Notes under the pieces: generated by a model
What the model was told of the DNA's origin: nothing
Seen by the model: the letters and a program-made list of their open reading frames with translations, nothing else
Database searches by the model: none
Shown here: positions 32,141 to 43,760 of the stretch, piece by piece
How positions within the stretch are numbered: position 1 is the stretch's first letter
Layout of the letters: each line of letters opens with the position of its first letter
Program-made: the position numbers and the translations under genes
Source: Taudactylus pleione
Lineage: Eukaryota > Chordata > Amphibia > Anura > Myobatrachidae
Assembly (NCBI GenBank): GCA_031769625.1
Contig: JAUIMM010002546.1
Span: 1 to 64,000, forward strand
DNA length: 64,000 nucleotides
Direction: 5' to 3'

Positions 32141-34700
32141 GGCCCGTATTCAGTTTGAGCCGAGCTGCATTAACTTAACACGGCCCAGACTTAATGCTGA
32201 CTTCGCCTGTTTTCCAGGCGTTAAAGTATCGTGTATCCCCGTATTCAATTCCAAAAACGGGACCCGGATATACTTGGATCGGCGAAAAAAAGTGGGAATT
32301 TTTGGGAAATAATTGTAGGATCCCCCTAAAGATGTCCAGACCTCGGGAATCCCGTTTTTGCCTGCAGAAGAAAGTCGGGGTTATTAAATAGCCGCGGCAG
32401 GTGTTTTTTTAGTGATCCCCTATGTCTAAACATCTTTAGGGGGTTTCCTGGATTTTTTCCCTAAAATTCCTGTTGTGTTTATACCTGTAAACAAACGGGA
32501 TAAAAGTTTAAAAAAAAAAATAACATAGGGTCCCCCTCCAAAAGCCAAACCAGCCCCAGGCTTGCCAGCCAGTGGTGGTTTCTAAAAATACCGGGAACAA
32601 AATGTGTAGGGTTCCACCGTATTTTAGAAACCAACACCAGGCTGCAGGGACTAGTGCTGGTTTTAAATATAGGGGGCAAAAAAGACGTGGGGTACCCCCT
32701 ATATTTAAGACCAGCACCAGACCCAACTGACCGGGGTGTAATGCCACAGCCCGGAGACCCAATCACCGGGGCTCCAGGTCCAAAGCATTAGCACCCCAAG
32801 TCGGTCAGCGCCAGCCGGTGATCTTGGGGGAGTCAGGGACCCACCAAAGAAGGGTTCCCCCCTCCCGAGCACCCCAGGCTTACGCTGAAGCCCGGGGCTC
32901 TTCCCCATACCCCTGGAGCGGTGGGTATGGGGGTAATGGGGGGGCCAAATAAAGTAAGACTATTGTACTTTACAGTGGAACTACAAGTGTCAGCATGCCT
33001 GCCATTTTGCACTTGTGGAACTACAAATGCCAGCAGACATGCAGCACTTGTAACTTCCCTGTAAAATAAATAGTTTAAAAAAGACAAAACACACACAACG
33101 TCATTAGTATAACTTTATTTCAGACACCTACCCATTCACACATACCTATAACAGAAGTATCTGTCCCCTTCTCCAGTAGAATATCCTTAAAACATGGCTC
33201 TCCTACTCACCTATATCCTTGCGCTGGTCTCTGTAGCATCCCCGGGACTTGGCAAAACAAAAACCTACTCTATTGACCATACGGACACAGGATGTGTATG
33301 TGTGTTGCCACACATACACATCCCTCCCGATTGCCAGCTGACGGGACTGCACGGAGCTTGCATGTCCCGTCAGCCAATCAGCGGCCGCGCTGACTGTGTC
33401 ACGGTGTGTGTGTTTTGTCTTTTTTTAACTATTTATTTTACAGTGAAGTTACAGGTGCCGCATGTCTGCTGGCACTTGTTGTTCGACAAGTGCAAAATGG
33501 CAGGCATGCTGGCACTTGTAGTTCCACTGTAAAACACAATAATTTTACATTATTTGGCCACCCCATTACCTCCATACCCACCAAGCAAGGGGTATGGGGA
33601 AGAGCCCCGGGCTACAGTGTAAGCCTGTGGTGCTCGGGAGGGGGGGACCCTTCTTTGGGGGGTCCCCGACTCCCCCGAGATCACCGGCTTGCTCTGACTG
33701 ATTTGGGGTGCTAATGCTTTGGACCTGGAGCCCCAGTGATTGGGTCTCCGGGCTGTAGCATTACACCCCGGTCGGTTGGGTCTGGTGCTGGTCTTAAATA
33801 TAGGGGGATCCCCACGTTTTTTTTTAACCCTATATTTAATACCAGAACTGGTCCCTGCAGCCTTGTGTTGGTTTCTAAAATACGGTAGAACCCTACACTT
33901 TTTGTTCCCCATATTTTTAGAAACCACCACTGGCTGGCAAGCCTGGGCCTGGTTTGGCTTTTGGGGGGGGGACCTTATGTAATTTTTTTTGTAAATTTTT
34001 ACTTTTTTTCTTTTACAGGTTAAACAAAATGGGAATTTTTGGGAAATATTCTAGGGACCCCCCTAAAGAAGTGTAGATATAGGGGAGGACAAAGGGTACC
34101 CGCATTTTTAACTCCTGAAGGAAGTCAGGTGCATAAATGCGGCTTGGAATAAGGTGATGCAGAAGAGCATTTAGAAGTTTTTTTAGGGCAAAACAAAATA
34201 TGCCCATCAAATTTGGGGTACTCGAAAATCGGGTTCAGCATATTTTAAAGTTGCTAAAGTGACTTAAAAAAATCGTGAAAAACCCACCTGCCGCAAACAC
34301 CTGCAATCAAAAAACACCTGGGGCATACTTGGGGACCCCCTCAGAGTCAAGTTCTCTATTTTTTAAGTTTGTACCCCAACTTTTTTTTGCCCCCTTTTTC
34401 AAAGTCAATTTTTGGGGTGTCCTTAATTTTTCTTTTTTTTACACAGATTACCTTTGGGGGACTGTCTGAAGGCTGCAGGGGGGTTCCCGAAACGTTGTAC
34501 CCCAAAACTCCAATTATGCACTTTTTAACGCCTGCCACTCATAGGCGATACTTTACCGCCTATTACATTGCATTGACTTAACGCCTAGGCGGAAAGTCTT
34601 TCAAATTGAATATGGGGTAAAACTAAAATAGGCGATAATGACGTCATCAGCGGTAAATTACCACAAATCCGGACTTAACGCCTCATATTGAATACGGCCC
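32141..34700. mobile_element. 2.56-kb foldback DNA element, CAA TSD
   Basis: Ends GGCCCGTATTCA and TGAATACGGCCC. CAA flanks both (32138-32140, 34701-34703). Long internal arms are inverted copies: AAGCCAAACCAGCCCCAGGC near 32543 is answered by its complement near 33950, and CATCTTTAGGGGG near 32420 by one near 34065. Arms run roughly 32410-33070 and 33400-34075. No transposase ORF. Harbinger-like by TSD length, tentative. Confidence 0.8.
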
Positions 34701-34703
34701 CAA

Positions 34704-35692
34704 GTGGGGAATGTGAATCCATCCAGGTCTGAGCAATACAGACCCTAACAACAGAAAGAGATTGTTGATGAAAGCTGCAGGGATGAATTTAGGGAATCAG
34801 CCAGACCTCTGAGCCTGGACTAGTATTGGAAAAAAAGAGGGATTCCCATTATTTTACTATACCCAGCACCAGGCTGAATTAGATAGGCAGATAATCCTAT
34901 AGCAGGGAGACACACAGCGTGGGGTCCCCCTGCCATAAGGTTACCACCCCCAAAATGGTCAGTCCAGGGCTGAAATCACTCATAAAGTAGGGACCTCGCA
35001 AAATGGGGTCCCCCCTCCCGAGGCTCTTCCTTGGTGGCAGTGTGTGCATGGGTAATGGTTAATAAAGAGTTTATAATATTGTTTTTAACAGGCAGCCTAC
35101 AAGGTACAGCAAGCCTTCCCCGGCATGATGGCACTTGTAGAACCACAAGTACCAGCATGCCAATGCATTAAGAAACTGCTGGCGCTTGTAGTCTGTCTGT
35201 GAAAAAGTCAGGACATTAGTATTGTAATATTTTATAAAACACAAACACCCCCCACACAGCCCCAACTCTCACTTTAATACTTTAATACAGAAGCAATGAA
35301 GCAGGTCCTCTTCAGTCCATGGGGCATCCAGGGAACACGATTTGTGTCACTATAGCCCCACCACCACTAAACAGGCCCAAGATTCTCAGTATTATCTCCC
35401 CATCCTGTCCATTTAACTAGGAAGTGGTCGGGATGCGAGAGATCCACAGACTCTTCCGGGCATGCGGCAGACTACTACTAATATCGTAAGTCTCCCGCGA
35501 CTTCTGGGAGAGTGGGTAAGGTGCCAGGTAAATGAAGCTACTTCCACCACAAATGATAGAACAATTGATTTTCTCTATAATTTAGCATGTCTTGCCTATA
35601 CCACACAAGCCATACCCACTACCGGACAGCACAGCAAAGGACTGTATGCACTTTTAACTTAAAGGGGGGCCATTCCATTAAACGCAATGTAC
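34704..35692. other. Intron DNA, no gene; partial repeat at 34880-35270
   Basis: 34780-35270 contains sequence similar in style to the foldback arms (TGGCACTTGTAGAACCACAAG), perhaps a related decayed copy. Nothing else recognised. Confidence 0.4.
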
Positions 35693-35695
35693 ACA

Positions 35696-36234
35696 GGGCC
35701 TGATTCAGAGACGGATGCTCTGAAAGAGCGCTCGCTCTGAATCAGGGCGTTTTTTTTTTTTTTGTGCAGCCTCCTGGCCGCTCGCATAGCTGTGGGTGAC
35801 CACCCACAGCTATTGCGAGCGGCCAGGATGATGGTCGCGATGGTCAAGACCATCGCGACCATCGGGGCTTGCGGCGAGACCCTAGTGGTAGGGTCTCGTG
35901 GCTGCAAGCCCCAGAGGGCTCCTGGCTCTAATAGAGCCGGAAGCTCTCCCACTGACATCACTGGTGATGTCAGTGGGGCCGACCACAAATGGCAGGCGTT
36001 CGCATGGGAACGCCTCCGTTTGTGAAGCCACCCCCCCCGCCACGCCTACAAAACGGGGCGAGCTGTCGATCAACATCGACAGCCGCCCCTTTTGTAGTGA
36101 GCCACGGAGCAAGAGAATTTCTCTCTCGCTCCGGGGCTTGCGCACGCGCAGTGGGGCCGCTGCGCATGCATAGAGCACACCGTTGACCCGCTCGCGAGCA
36201 CTCAAGCGCTTGCGAGCGGGTTTGAATCAGGCCC
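35696..36234. mobile_element. GGGCCTGATTC-family element, ACA TSD (copy 3)
   Basis: Ends GGGCCTGATTCAGAGACG and GGTTTGAATCAGGCCC. ACA on both sides (35693-35695, 36235-36237). 539 bp, GC-rich hairpins, poly(T) run near 35750. Closest to copy 1. Confidence 0.85.
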
Positions 36235-36237
36235 ACA

Positions 36238-37434
36238 GTGTTCTGTTACAGCAAGGCACATTGTATGCATCAACCTCACAAGTTTTTCCTAGAACCCCAT
36301 AGAGGTAGGCAGTAAAGCTAACGATATTTATGGTGCCATACAGTATATGGCAGATATGTGTACCCCAAAATGTAAAAAAATGGGTTAAATTTGTTAATAA
36401 ATGAAAGTTCAGTACCGGTACAGTATGGTGCATGGTACAAGTCTGCTTATTGTCGAATACTTTAGTATTTGGCGTGTGTGCTTAGGTAAGAAGGACACAG
36501 TATATTTATACAGCTATGTTATGGGATACAAAGAGAATGCATTATCTAATGACTGAAGAGGCTTCATCACCACATTGGCAGGCATACTGTTTACAATGAA
36601 TAGAGATAGTACCACTGCAAGCCATGTATTGCCCGGGACCTGTGTTGCCCGCAAGTTTGCAACCCTCACTGCTTCCACTGTTAAACGGATTCCCCTCCCA
36701 TAACTGTTTACATAAATTACTTCTTGAACCTCCATGTTATGAAGTATCTCTGGAGTGGACCCTTAATGATGAGGGCATCCCACGGATATTTTTATCTATT
36801 GCATTTAATAATAATACTACAGATAAACAGTAACAGCAAAGGTAACTTGAATTGTGGCTGTAAAATCTGCTCAGCTCAGTCAGCAGCCTGTGCATAGACA
36901 ATGGCAGCAGGTCTTAGAAGTGACATTACTTGCAGGGAATGCCCCTTGGAAAATGGGGACATCTAGTAACCACAAACTATTAGGGGACATCTAGTAACCA
37001 TATACTATAGATATCTTTGATAATGACCTAGAATTTAAGTTAACTCACTGAGTGCCACTACCCTAGTATTACAGCAAAAACTATGTTGGTTCCTGTAGTC
37101 CAACTACATCTGAAAAGTCAAAGCTTCAAGCCTACAGTATGTACCGCTACTGTCAAGAGAAATTAGGAGCATCATGGAGGTAGCATACAATGTTACTTAA
37201 GGATTCAGAATTTTGACCACCATCCACAATCTAGCCACCTACCCTACCATCTTAACCTGAAAAATGCAAGAGATTGCAGGGGCAGCGGTCCCAGCACCCA
37301 CTTATTAAATAATGAAACCCACCACCTAAAAGATTGTATGTCATTCAGTAATACTGAGCCGGTCAACACAGCTTATCATGTCAGTGCTTATCATGTTGGC
37401 ATTATTTTAGCAATAGTAGCGGATGGGTTTTCAT
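36238..37434. other. Intron DNA without recognisable features
   Basis: No ORF, exon or repeat recognised apart from short AT-rich stretches. Includes the left TSD of the hAT element at 37435. Confidence 0.4.
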
Positions 37435-37746
37435 TAGCGATATACGCTGACCCCCGTGTTTTGGTTTTGTAACTGGATTTATCTTCATGTTTTGGTTTTC
37501 GTTTTGCAAAACCACCCTCAAGTGTTTTTGTTTTGGATCTGGATTTTTTAATTTTTTTTTAAATAGATAAAAAGTTTTTAAAAACACAGCTAAAATCATG
37601 TGTTTTATGCAATCCAAAAAACAAAATTTGGATTTAAAATCCGAAATTCCGAACCACGAAAAGATCAGAACAGCGGCTTGGATTTACCCGGATTCACAAA
37701 ATTCGTGAGGATTTGGTTTTCTGGAGAATTGAACCGCACATCTCTA
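37435..37746. mobile_element. Short hAT element with perfect 8-bp TSD (TAGAGATGNGC family)
   Basis: Ends TAGCGATATACGC and GCGCACATCTCTA-type (CGCACATCTCTA). GTTTTCAT flanks both sides (37427-37434, 37747-37754). 312 bp. Terminal sequence relates it to the 1.9-kb element at 23271. Confidence 0.82.
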
Positions 37747-37754
37747 GTTTTCAT

Positions 37755-38400
37755 GCAATAGTCATGGCAGCTTATTTAATGGATACATTGTGCAGGATAC
37801 TATTGTATGGAGCTCTGCTAGGTCATGGTCCCTGCGGGATGTAGTTATGAGACCGGTGGCCGCGATGCCGCCGATCTCAATCCCAACGCTGGAAGGCTGA
37901 CAAGGGACTTAAGATAGGCGTTGAAATACTGATGCCTATCTTAATCCCGACGACAAAATCCAGGAGGATGACAGCCCGAACAAAGGTAAGCCCTGGCGCC
38001 CTTAGTGATAGCTGCGGGGGGGGGTTAGGATTAGGCAAAATAGCGGGGTTAACGCTAGTTTTTTTGGGGGGGACGTTAGGCTTAGGCACACCTAAGGGGG
38101 GGAGGGTTAGGGTCAGGCACTAAGGGGGGAGGGTTAGGTTTAGGCACTAACGGGGAGAGTTAGGGTTAGGGTGCAGGCTGGGGAGGGTTAGGGTTAGGCT
38201 ACAAAATGGGAGGGTTAGGAGGAGAAGGGATACCAACCATCGGGATGCCACTATTGGTATTGTGACCGGAGGGATTCCGGCAGCCGGCTTTACATACCGA
38301 TTCCGTCCCTCCAGATGCAAAGTCCAAAGTTGGAGATATCCCAAACACAGGCATAGGAGCACTTAGCAGCCAGTTGTCTCCTCAATTATGGTAGACTTGG
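37755..38400. repeat. Dispersed repeat with degenerate GGTTAGG-like stretches
   Basis: 37830-38290 has GCGGGATGTAGTTATGAGACC, repeated GGGTTAGG(N)-like motifs and CCGGAGGGATTCCGGCAGCC. Same family as 6553 and 27640. The TTAGGG-like motifs are irregular, so not telomeric. Confidence 0.5.
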
Positions 38401-38408
38401 CATGGAAG

Positions 38409-38797
38409 CAGGGGTGTATCTATAATGGGTGCAGGGTGTGCGGTGCACATGGGCCTCTGGGTACAGGGGGCCCCACACCGCACACCCTGCACCCATATTT
38501 TGTAATACATACCTCTCCGTAGGCCCGCGTCAAGTCTCCCAGCTCTGCACAAAACACCTGAAAAATAGCCGCCGCAGTCATTTTCCCTTCGTTCTGTGCA
38601 TGCGCAGTGAGGAAATCACTGGGAAAATGGCAGCCGCAACATTTTTCTGGTGATCTGCACATGCTCAGTAGACTCTGGGCACACAGTAGTACCAAACGTC
38701 TACTGCTGTGGTCAGTCCGCTGCCGGCCACAGGGGAGAGAGGAGGGGGCCCCGGACGGGAAATGCACACCGGCCCCCTCGTCTCTAAATACGCCCTG
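38409..38797. mobile_element. hAT MITE (CAGGGGCGT family, copy 2) with perfect 8-bp TSD
   Basis: Ends CAGGGGTGTATCTATAATGG and TCTCTAAATACGCCCTG. CATGGAAG flanks both sides (38401-38408, 38798-38805). 389 bp. Confidence 0.9.
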
Positions 38798-39113
38798 CAT
38801 GGAAGACATGCAAAAAACAGTAGGCTAAAGGTACAGACCTAAATAAACCACCCACCCTTGCAAATTCAGAGAAAGATAATATATGGAAGTAGTAAACTAT
38901 TTAAAAATAATTTTGAGCTAATCCACTAAATTATCACACTAGGCAACAGTCCCCCAGTGCCCATATAGCAAATTTGGGCCATTTAGGGACTGGTGGCACC
39001 TACAGAGACATAATTTAATCCTGTGTTTGAAACAATTTAAATAATTCATATTTAAAAACTATAAGGCACGTGTGTGCATTCTACATCTGACAGGTAATAT
39101 CCATCTCCCTTAC

Positions 39114-39274
39114 CACTGTAACAGCATCATTCAATAGAGATTCTCCAAAAACAATGATAAATAAGACATCGTTGACATGAACTTCTTCAAATACAGCAAT
39201 GACAGCGACTGGGTCCACAGCAGCAATGAGGCTTCCGAAAAGCAGAAAGTCCAGCACACCAATTTCTAACTCTC
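39114..39274 (-). CDS. slc9a3: slc9a3 exon: AVDPVAV and [12 protein letters not shown] ion-translocation motifs
   Basis: 161-bp exon between acceptor TTGCAG (before 39274) and donor GTAAGG (after 39114). It enters in phase 1, so G|GA completes Gly after Met, and leaves in phase 0. It encodes [20 protein letters not shown], then [19 protein letters not shown] and [15 protein letters not shown]. The Asp of AVDPVAV and the Glu and Asn-Asp of [10 protein letters not shown] are the acidic residues needed for cation exchange across the NHE family, and all are present. The sequence fits NHE3 closely, with small changes such as VIAV in place of the usual VLAV. A functional host exon in a repeat-rich intron. 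Confidence 0.95.
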
Positions 39275-40521
39275 CTGCAAGGTGAAACAAAACAGCACAG
39301 GTTCAGCGTTGTCACAGAATTCTACAGCGCGTTTCACTTGTAGGAGGCCCGGAGCTCCCGCCCATCACAGACACAGTATACACACAAAACGGTTGCAGCT
39401 ACGGGAGTTCCGACAGATGTCAACACGGCTACGGCATGTCTCGTCTGCTTGGCGCCAATTCAGACTTTGTGCTCCCCATCTCACTCTTATAAGCTAAGTT
39501 CTCAGTTCAGGGCCTCCTACGAGTGAAACACCCATTTTCTCTCTCTGTCTCTCTCTCTGTCTCTCTCTCTCTCTCTCTTTCTCTCTCACTCTCTCTCTTT
39601 CTCTGTCTTTCTCTCTAAATGCACGAGATACATTGCAATTTTAGGAATAAACAGAGACAAAGGAGAAGGCAGCATTACTAGAACACAAGAGGAGGACGAG
39701 GAGGTCCTGTCCATTTAAGTGCAATACAGATGTTCATGGTACAGGCCTACACTGTTGGGTAACTGTACATTTATTTTATATTGCTGTCTATGCTTATTAA
39801 TGGGTGAAGTAGCGACTCAATTGTTATTGCTGCCTGTATATCTGGACATATAACTACTATTGAGTGAGATTATTATTAGTGTACAATATACTACTAGGGA
39901 TTTTGCTAGTGTTGTACCTATGAATGGACAATATAACACTTCTTGGTATGTTTTTCCTGGTGGGTACAGTCTGTGGACTTCTGTATGTACTATTGGTCTG
40001 ATTCAGAGATTTACGCTAATTCAATCGCAAATGTGTTCTCCCAGGGATCACAGTTGCTAAAATATGTTAATGCCTTCCAAAGCACAGCCTGGCATAGGGA
40101 CACCCACTGCTGGCTTCTCATATCCGTCCGACGCAACAGTGCAACAGCGTAACCATCGGTATCATCGAAGCACATCGGGTAGGCACGCAGCAGGTAAGTC
40201 AAATCTGACCAGCCACAAACACTGCGGCTCTCCTGACACACAGAGAGCTGTCATGCTGTGAAGGACATCGCAATGGCTAATTTATGCCCATGCTGCTTAA
40301 ACGGTCCGACACGATTGCGTTTCCTTAGCCACCCAACGTCACCTTCCGCCAAATACTGACTACCTGTCACTCACTTTGCATGTGGTTCCTATTACGAGAG
40401 TCATCGCAAAGTAATCGCAAAGTTGTGCGGCTTTTGAACATGCACATTAGTAAACGATCGCTCTTTCTGCGAAAATATCTGCTTGCATAAATTTTGAATC
40501 AGGCCCTGTTTAGTAGTGGAC
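39275..40521. repeat. (CT)n tract and a decayed TGATTCAG inverted-repeat element
   Basis: (CT)n with TCTGT interruptions at 39538-39616. 39995-40506 begins GGTCTGATTCAGAG and ends TTTTGAATCAGGCCC, another inverted-repeat element abutting the one at 40525. No gene. Confidence 0.6.
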
Positions 40522-40524
40522 ACT

Positions 40525-40979
40525 GGGCCTGATTCAGACCCGCTCGCAAGCGGGTCGATGTTGCCCTAGTGCGCATGCGCACGACGGAGGCGGCTCCGTC
40601 GTGCGCATGCGCGAGACCCGAATAACGACGGCCAAGCCTTCGTTATGGGTCTTGCACCAAAGGGGGCATGCTGTCGATGGTGATTGACAGCAAGCCCCCT
40701 TTGGTGGGCGTTCTGGGGGCATGGCTGCCCAGACGGAGGCGTTCCTATGGGAACGCCTACCGTCTGGGGCCGGCCCCACTGACATCACTAGTGATGTCAA
40801 TGGGAGTGCTCTCGGCTCTGATAGAGCCGAAAGCACTCCAGGGCTTGCGGCAGCGAGACCCTACCGCAAGGGTCTCGTCGGAAGCCCGATGGTCGCGATG
40901 GTCTTGACCAAATAGTAAGAGGGCCGGCCCTGATTCAGAGCGAGCGTTCTGTCAGAGCGTCCGGCTCTGAATCAGGGCC
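40525..40979. mobile_element. GGGCCTGATTC-family element, ACT TSD (copy 4, one arm shortened)
   Basis: Ends GGGCCTGATTCAGACC and GCTCTGAATCAGGGCC. ACT on both sides (40522-40524, 40980-40982). The GATGGTCGCGATGGTC hairpin lacks its partner arm, replaced by AAATAGTAAGAGG. Confidence 0.82.
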
Positions 40980-41152
40980 ACTGTCTGTTATGCAGTTGCT
41001 GGGTTCTTATGCTGTACAGTTAATCTGTTTTGCCTTAAAGGGGGTTAAATGCGCTATAATAGAATAAATGAAAAGATTGATAAAAAAAAGACTAAAAAAA
41101 TTATACATATAAATTATCACCAACAGGAATAATAAATGTATTAATGTCTCTA

Positions 41153-41518
<366 letters not shown>

Positions 41519-41730
41519 CTATATTTTAAATGTAGTTGACATTTATTTTAACATGTGTTATATTTAGTAAAAGAAGCTCAAATACTAATTCTCACAAAAG
41601 AAAAATAAAGAGATTTTAGAAAAATATTTTTTAAAATTATTAAATTAATTTCAAATCTTTTTTTTAAGCCTAAAGACATTTCATACTACACCAAAAGCAA
41701 AATGAGCACTAAAATTAAAGGATGAGCTGA

Positions 41731-42281
41731 GGGCCTGATTCAGACCCGGTCGCAAGCGCTGTGCGCTCGCAACTGGGTCGATGGTTGGCCAGTGCGCATG
41801 CGCACGACGGAGCCGGCTGCGTCGTGCGCATGTGCGAGATCCAGATAGCAACGGGCACTCCTTCGCTCTGGGTCTCGCAACAGAGGGGGCTTGCTGTCGA
41901 TGTTGAGTGACAGCACGCCCCCTTTTGTGGGCAGGCCGGGGGCGTGGCTGCCCAAATGGAGGCGTTCCCATGTGAACGCCTCCGTTTGGGAGCGGCCCCA
42001 CTGACATCACGAGTGATGTCAGTGGGAGAGATTTCGGCTCTGTTAGAGCCGAAATCTCTCTGGGGCTTGCGGCCACGAGACCCTACCACAAGGGTCTCGT
42101 CGCAAGCCCGATGGTCGCGATGGTCTTGACCATCGCAACCATTTTCCTGGCCGCTCGCTATAGCTGTGGATGGTCACCCACAGCTATGCGAGCGGCCAGG
42201 AGGACGTTCTAAAAAAAAAAAAAGACCGGCCCTGATTCAGAGCGAGCGCTCTGTCAGAGCGACCGGCTCTGAATCAGGCCC
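41731..42281. mobile_element. GGGCCTGATTC-family element, TGA TSD (copy 5, most complete)
   Basis: Ends GGGCCTGATTCAGACC and GCTCTGAATCAGGCCC. TGA on both sides (41728-41730, 42282-42284). 551 bp with successive complete hairpins, a good type copy for the family. Confidence 0.85.
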
Positions 42282-42284
42282 TGA

Positions 42285-43059
42285 GTACTTAACAGACCAA
42301 AGGTGGCAGTTGGAGGGTATGCTGATCCTTGTAGTATCATATTGGAGGATCTTGGGGTGGGGGCTCCAGGTAAGGTAGCTCTCAATTTAGAAATACATAA
42401 ATGTTTGACCCAAAGTAGGTGTTATTATCAAGTAGACTAGATCCACCGAACAGTGTCGCCTTGCCGTGGCTGGAGGCTTACCATAGGTTTGCAAATGTAT
42501 GTAACTATTGTCATGTAGGATATGTGTCTTTTTCCTGGCCTACTACAGTGTGCTGGGGGAATTTGTTCATTTTTTTTCTTGTCTAGACACATATTATTTG
42601 CATATTGATTCTTTGTCTACGTTATTTTATACCATTTTATTCCATGCATTTTTATCATTGTGTGTGATTATAATTAACTTGCATATTTATTCATTTATTT
42701 ATCTATTAATTTTTCTATTTTTGTATATTTACTATCCATTTGGTGCATTATACAGTATGTATAGAATCTATCTTTTTTGCCCATTAGGTACAAATCTCCT
42801 TTCTTATTTGCAACTTCCAGTCTGTGTACCACTGTTCTGTGAAGCATGTTATGGGATCAGAAGCTGAGGGTATGCTGATCCTTATAGTGCCATATTGGAG
42901 GCTCATGGGGGGCCTCCAGGAAAGTTAGCTCTCAATTTAGCAATACATAAATATATGTCCCATAGTAGATGCAGTTACATGTAGCGTAGGGACCACCAGA
43001 GCAGAGACGCCTTGCCATGGCTGGAGGCTCACCATATGTTTGGAAATGTATGGAACTGA
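42285..43059. repeat. About 200-bp direct duplication flanking AT-rich DNA
   Basis: 42310-42512 and 42868-43058 share GGGTATGCTGATCCTT, TAGCTCTCAATTTAG and CGCCTTGCC(G/A)TGGCTGGAGG in the same order and orientation. Between them is AT-rich unassigned DNA. Confidence 0.75.
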
Positions 43060-43760
43060 GGGTCTGATTCAGACCCACTCGCGAGCGCTGAGCGCTCGCA
43101 AGCGGGTCGATGTTGCCCAAGTGGCATGTGCACGACGGAGGCGGCTCCGTCGTGCGCATGCGTGAGACCCGAATAACGACGGCCAAGCCGTCGTTATGGA
43201 TCTCGCACCAAAGGGGCCGTGCTGTCGATGGTGATTGATACGCCCCCTTTGGTGGGCGTGCCGTCTGGGCATGGCTGCCCAGACGGAGGCGTTCCCATGG
43301 GAACGCCTACATTCTGGGGCCGGCCCCACAGACATAACTGGTGATGTCAGTGGGAGTGCTTTTGGCTCTGATATAGCCAAAAGCACTCCAGGGCTTGCGG
43401 CAGCGAGACCCTATTGCAGGGTCTCATCGCAAGCCCGATCATTTTGGCCGCTCGCTATAGCTGTGGGTGGTCACATCACTAGTGATGTCAGTGGGCCGGC
43501 TTCTGACGGTAGGCATTCCCTTGGGAACGCCCCCGTCTGGGAGGCACGCCCCCGGCACGCCCACCAAAGGGGGCGTGCTGTCAATCAACATCGACAGCAC
43601 GTCCCCTTTGATCAGACACAACGATCGAAGGAAAGTCCTTCGCTCGTCGCATCTCGCGCATGCGCACGACGGAGCTCCCTCCGTCGTGCGCATGCTCAGT
43701 GCACACCATCGACCCACTTGCGAGCGGACAGCCGCTCGCGAGTGGCTCTGAATCAGGCCC
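43060..43760. mobile_element. GGGCCTGATTC-family element, longer variant (copy 6)
   Basis: Ends GGGTCTGATTCAGACCC and GCTCTGAATCAGGCCC, flanks TGA and TTA. 701 bp with an extra module (43470-43740) compared with copy 5, perhaps two partial copies joined. Confidence 0.7.

Noticed and set aside
33194..33532. 112-codon ORF with a hydrophobic start (MALLLTYILALVSVASPG) resembling a secreted protein
   Set aside because: Lies inside the foldback element. No splice context or family match, so the signal-peptide-like start is probably chance.
37990..38210. GGTTAGGG-like runs suggesting interstitial telomere repeats (also 4505-4560, 27780-27990, 28930-29080)
   Set aside because: Units are irregular and separated by other bases, and they recur within dispersed repeat families, so they are not telomeric arrays.
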